Shown here in pieces: positions 23,649-24,210 of a stretch of DNA of 24,210 nucleotides. Position 1 is the stretch's first letter; the number at the start of each line of letters is the position of its first letter. The stretch lies in contig JBLNCA010000031.1 in the NCBI GenBank assembly GCA_050260375.1, positions 1 through 24,210 of the forward strand, given 5' to 3'. A program made the position numbers and the translations under genes. This DNA comes from DTFZ01 sp050260375. Lineage in GTDB: Bacteria > Bacillota > Clostridia > Christensenellales > SZUA-584. The notes under the pieces were generated by a model, which did not search any database, was not told where the DNA came from, and saw only the letters and a program-made list of their open reading frames with translations.

Positions 23649-23717
23649 CCCCAAAAAGCTTCACTGCTTTTTGGGGACCCCGGTATATATTCCATCAAGC
23701 CTCACGGCTTGCCGGGG
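23649..23717 (-). repeat. Double palindromic element in the mraZ leader
   Basis: First hairpin: CCCCAAAAAGC (23649-23659) with GCTTTTTGGGG (23666-23676), a perfect 11-bp stem, followed by ACCCCGG. Second hairpin: CAAGCC (23696-23701) with GGCTTG (23706-23711), loop TCAC, enclosed by CCCCGG (23678-23683) pairing with CCGGGG (23712-23717). This is the most complete copy of the family in the window and shows a two-hairpin unit sharing the GGGGACCCCG junction. It separates the MraZ boxes from the gene. Confidence 0.8.
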
Positions 23718-23776
23718 ATTACTTTAGCGCTTCTCAGGTCCGGAATGCGCTTTGCAGGGAAGCGGTGCTGCTTTTA

Positions 23777-23821
23777 CCCCAATTGCTACCCCTTTTCTCC
23801 ATACTTACCCACTTTTCCCCA
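23777..23821 (-). promoter_or_regulatory. MraZ operator: five TGGGN-like boxes at 10-bp spacing
   Basis: On the minus strand, TGGGG begins at 23821, TGGGT at 23811, TGGAG at 23801 and TGGGG at 23781; a GGGGT at 23792 fills the slot between the last two, one base out of register. MraZ from Escherichia coli is known to bind direct TGGGN repeats separated by 5 bases, the same 10-bp period. I cannot identify a convincing -10/-35 pair next to it. Confidence 0.8.
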
Positions 23822-24003
23822 CTCATAAACATATTCGTGGTCTTTTTAATAAATCCTTCTTAAAAAACAAAAGGATTTTATAAAAATTATTAAAATATGT
23901 ATATTTAAAAAGCAGCCATACTACATATGGTATCGTATATATGTTCGGCGAAAGCTTGTTCGCAACATGTTTCCAGCGGCAGTCGATCATACATGTTTTT
24001 CCG
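23822..24003. other. AT-rich non-coding stretch with hairpins
   Basis: No gene is visible. AAATCCTT (23851-23858) pairs with AAGGATTT (23871-23878), an A/T-rich stem that could weakly terminate on either strand. ATGTT-GCGAA (23941-23952) pairs with TTCGC-AACAT (23959-23968) with a two-base bulge. The dcw promoter should lie here, on the minus strand before the MraZ boxes, but I see only AT-rich hexamers without good spacing. Confidence 0.5.
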
Positions 24004-24009
24004 TATAAT
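24004..24009 (+). promoter_or_regulatory. Possible plus-strand -10 element
   Basis: A perfect TATAAT on the plus strand, about 15 bases before the structured segment at 24025-24123. No good -35 is visible at 16-18 bases, so this is a weak promoter call. Confidence 0.3.
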
Positions 24010-24024
24010 ATGCATTAATATTTA

Positions 24025-24123
24025 TTGCCTAGGGGTGGGTCTCTGCGGCGGGTCCGCGAGGCAAGGCATGCTGCCATAAAACAAGCGTACAATAATCATC
24101 CACCCCTTCAAGGGGTGGTTTTT
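24025..24123 (+). ncRNA. Candidate structured leader RNA or small RNA with attenuator
   Basis: TTGCCT (24025-24030) pairs with AGGCAA (24059-24064); inside, CTC-GCGG pairs with CCGC-GAG; next, GGCA (24065-24068) pairs with TGCC (24072-24075). The segment ends in an intrinsic terminator whose 3' arm, GGGGTGG, is repeated exactly at 24032-24038 in the loop of the first domain. That upstream copy could pair with the terminator's 5' arm and prevent termination. I cannot match it to a known riboswitch family. It could also be a stand-alone small RNA or the edge of a mobile element. Confidence 0.4.
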
Positions 24124-24125
24124 CT
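24100..24125 (+). terminator. Strong intrinsic terminator
   Basis: CCACCCC (24100-24106) pairs with GGGGTGG (24112-24118) around TTCAA, extendable by a T-A pair at each side, followed by TTTTTCTT. It faces away from the dcw cluster, so it ends a plus-strand transcript that begins left of it. Confidence 0.8.
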
Positions 24126-24210
24126 TGAACCCTATAAGGGACTCTTGCTGGCAATGCCTAAAGGCATATTACGGTTCCGCCAACCGCATGGGGCCTGTTA
24201 CCGGCAACCC
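24126..24210. other. Segment dense in short hairpins at the window edge
   Basis: No gene is visible. Short palindromes follow one another: CCCT/AGGG (24130-24140), ATGCC/GGCAT (24154-24167), GGTT/AACC near 24173-24185 and GCC/GGC near the end. The density suggests a structured RNA or a repeat or transposon end continuing beyond the window. Confidence 0.4.

Noticed and set aside
23620..23664. Upstream GTG start for mraZ
   Set aside because: The extra codons are encoded partly by a hairpin repeat and do not resemble MraZ; the GTG at 23619 gives the normal length.
24045..24075. Signal recognition particle RNA or FMN riboswitch, suggested by GGTCCG and GGCGG...GTCCGCGAG stretches
   Set aside because: The GGAA tetraloop with its conserved internal loop of the SRP RNA is absent, and the other conserved FMN aptamer helices are missing; the matches are short and local.

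Overview
The window is a chromosomal segment from a Gram-positive, meso-diaminopimelate-type Firmicute, most likely an uncultured gut Clostridia. The evidence is a CtsR-controlled ctsR-mcsA-mcsB-clpC operon with a matching CtsR box, FtsL/DivIB/PASTA-PBP divisome proteins, a MurE with a DNPR motif, a CwlD-type cortex amidase, and interspersed palindromic repeats of a style I associate with gut Clostridia. I cannot name the species. Every recognisable gene lies on the minus strand, so transcription runs from high to low coordinates.

Right end (23620-24210): non-coding. It holds the mraZ leader with a double-hairpin palindromic repeat, a ladder of MraZ boxes at 10-bp spacing, an AT-rich stretch, and a plus-strand structured RNA segment. 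That segment ends in a strong intrinsic terminator, and an upstream copy of the terminator arm could act as an antiterminator.

9760-23619: the dcw (division and cell wall) cluster in the order mraZ, rsmH, ftsL, PASTA-PBP (ftsI/spoVD type), murE, mraY, murD, ftsW, murA, divIB(ftsQ), ftsA, ftsZ. It makes peptidoglycan precursors (MurA, MurD, MurE, MraY) and the septal machine that polymerises and crosslinks them (FtsW, PBP, FtsL, DivIB, FtsA, FtsZ). murF, murG and murC, usual members, are absent. Internal promoters are visible before murE, murA and ftsA, and a terminator follows ftsZ.

5180-9579: cysS from its own promoter, a small unknown membrane protein, a DUF1461-type membrane protein, tsaD (tRNA t6A synthesis) and a cwlD-like amidase. 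538-5130: the class III heat-shock operon ctsR-mcsA-mcsB-clpC, which marks proteins by arginine phosphorylation and degrades them, ending in a terminator. 1-537: no convincing gene; a plus-strand terminator and three copies of an interspersed repeat.

The most unusual feature is a family of palindromes bounded by CCCC...GGGGACCCCG. Copies sit between genes (7695, 9675, 22214, 23649), form the last codons of mcsB, and appear as three tandem in-frame 39-bp units inside ftsL, where they encode a 13-residue repeat. This resembles the coding-sequence-invading palindromic elements known in Rickettsia.
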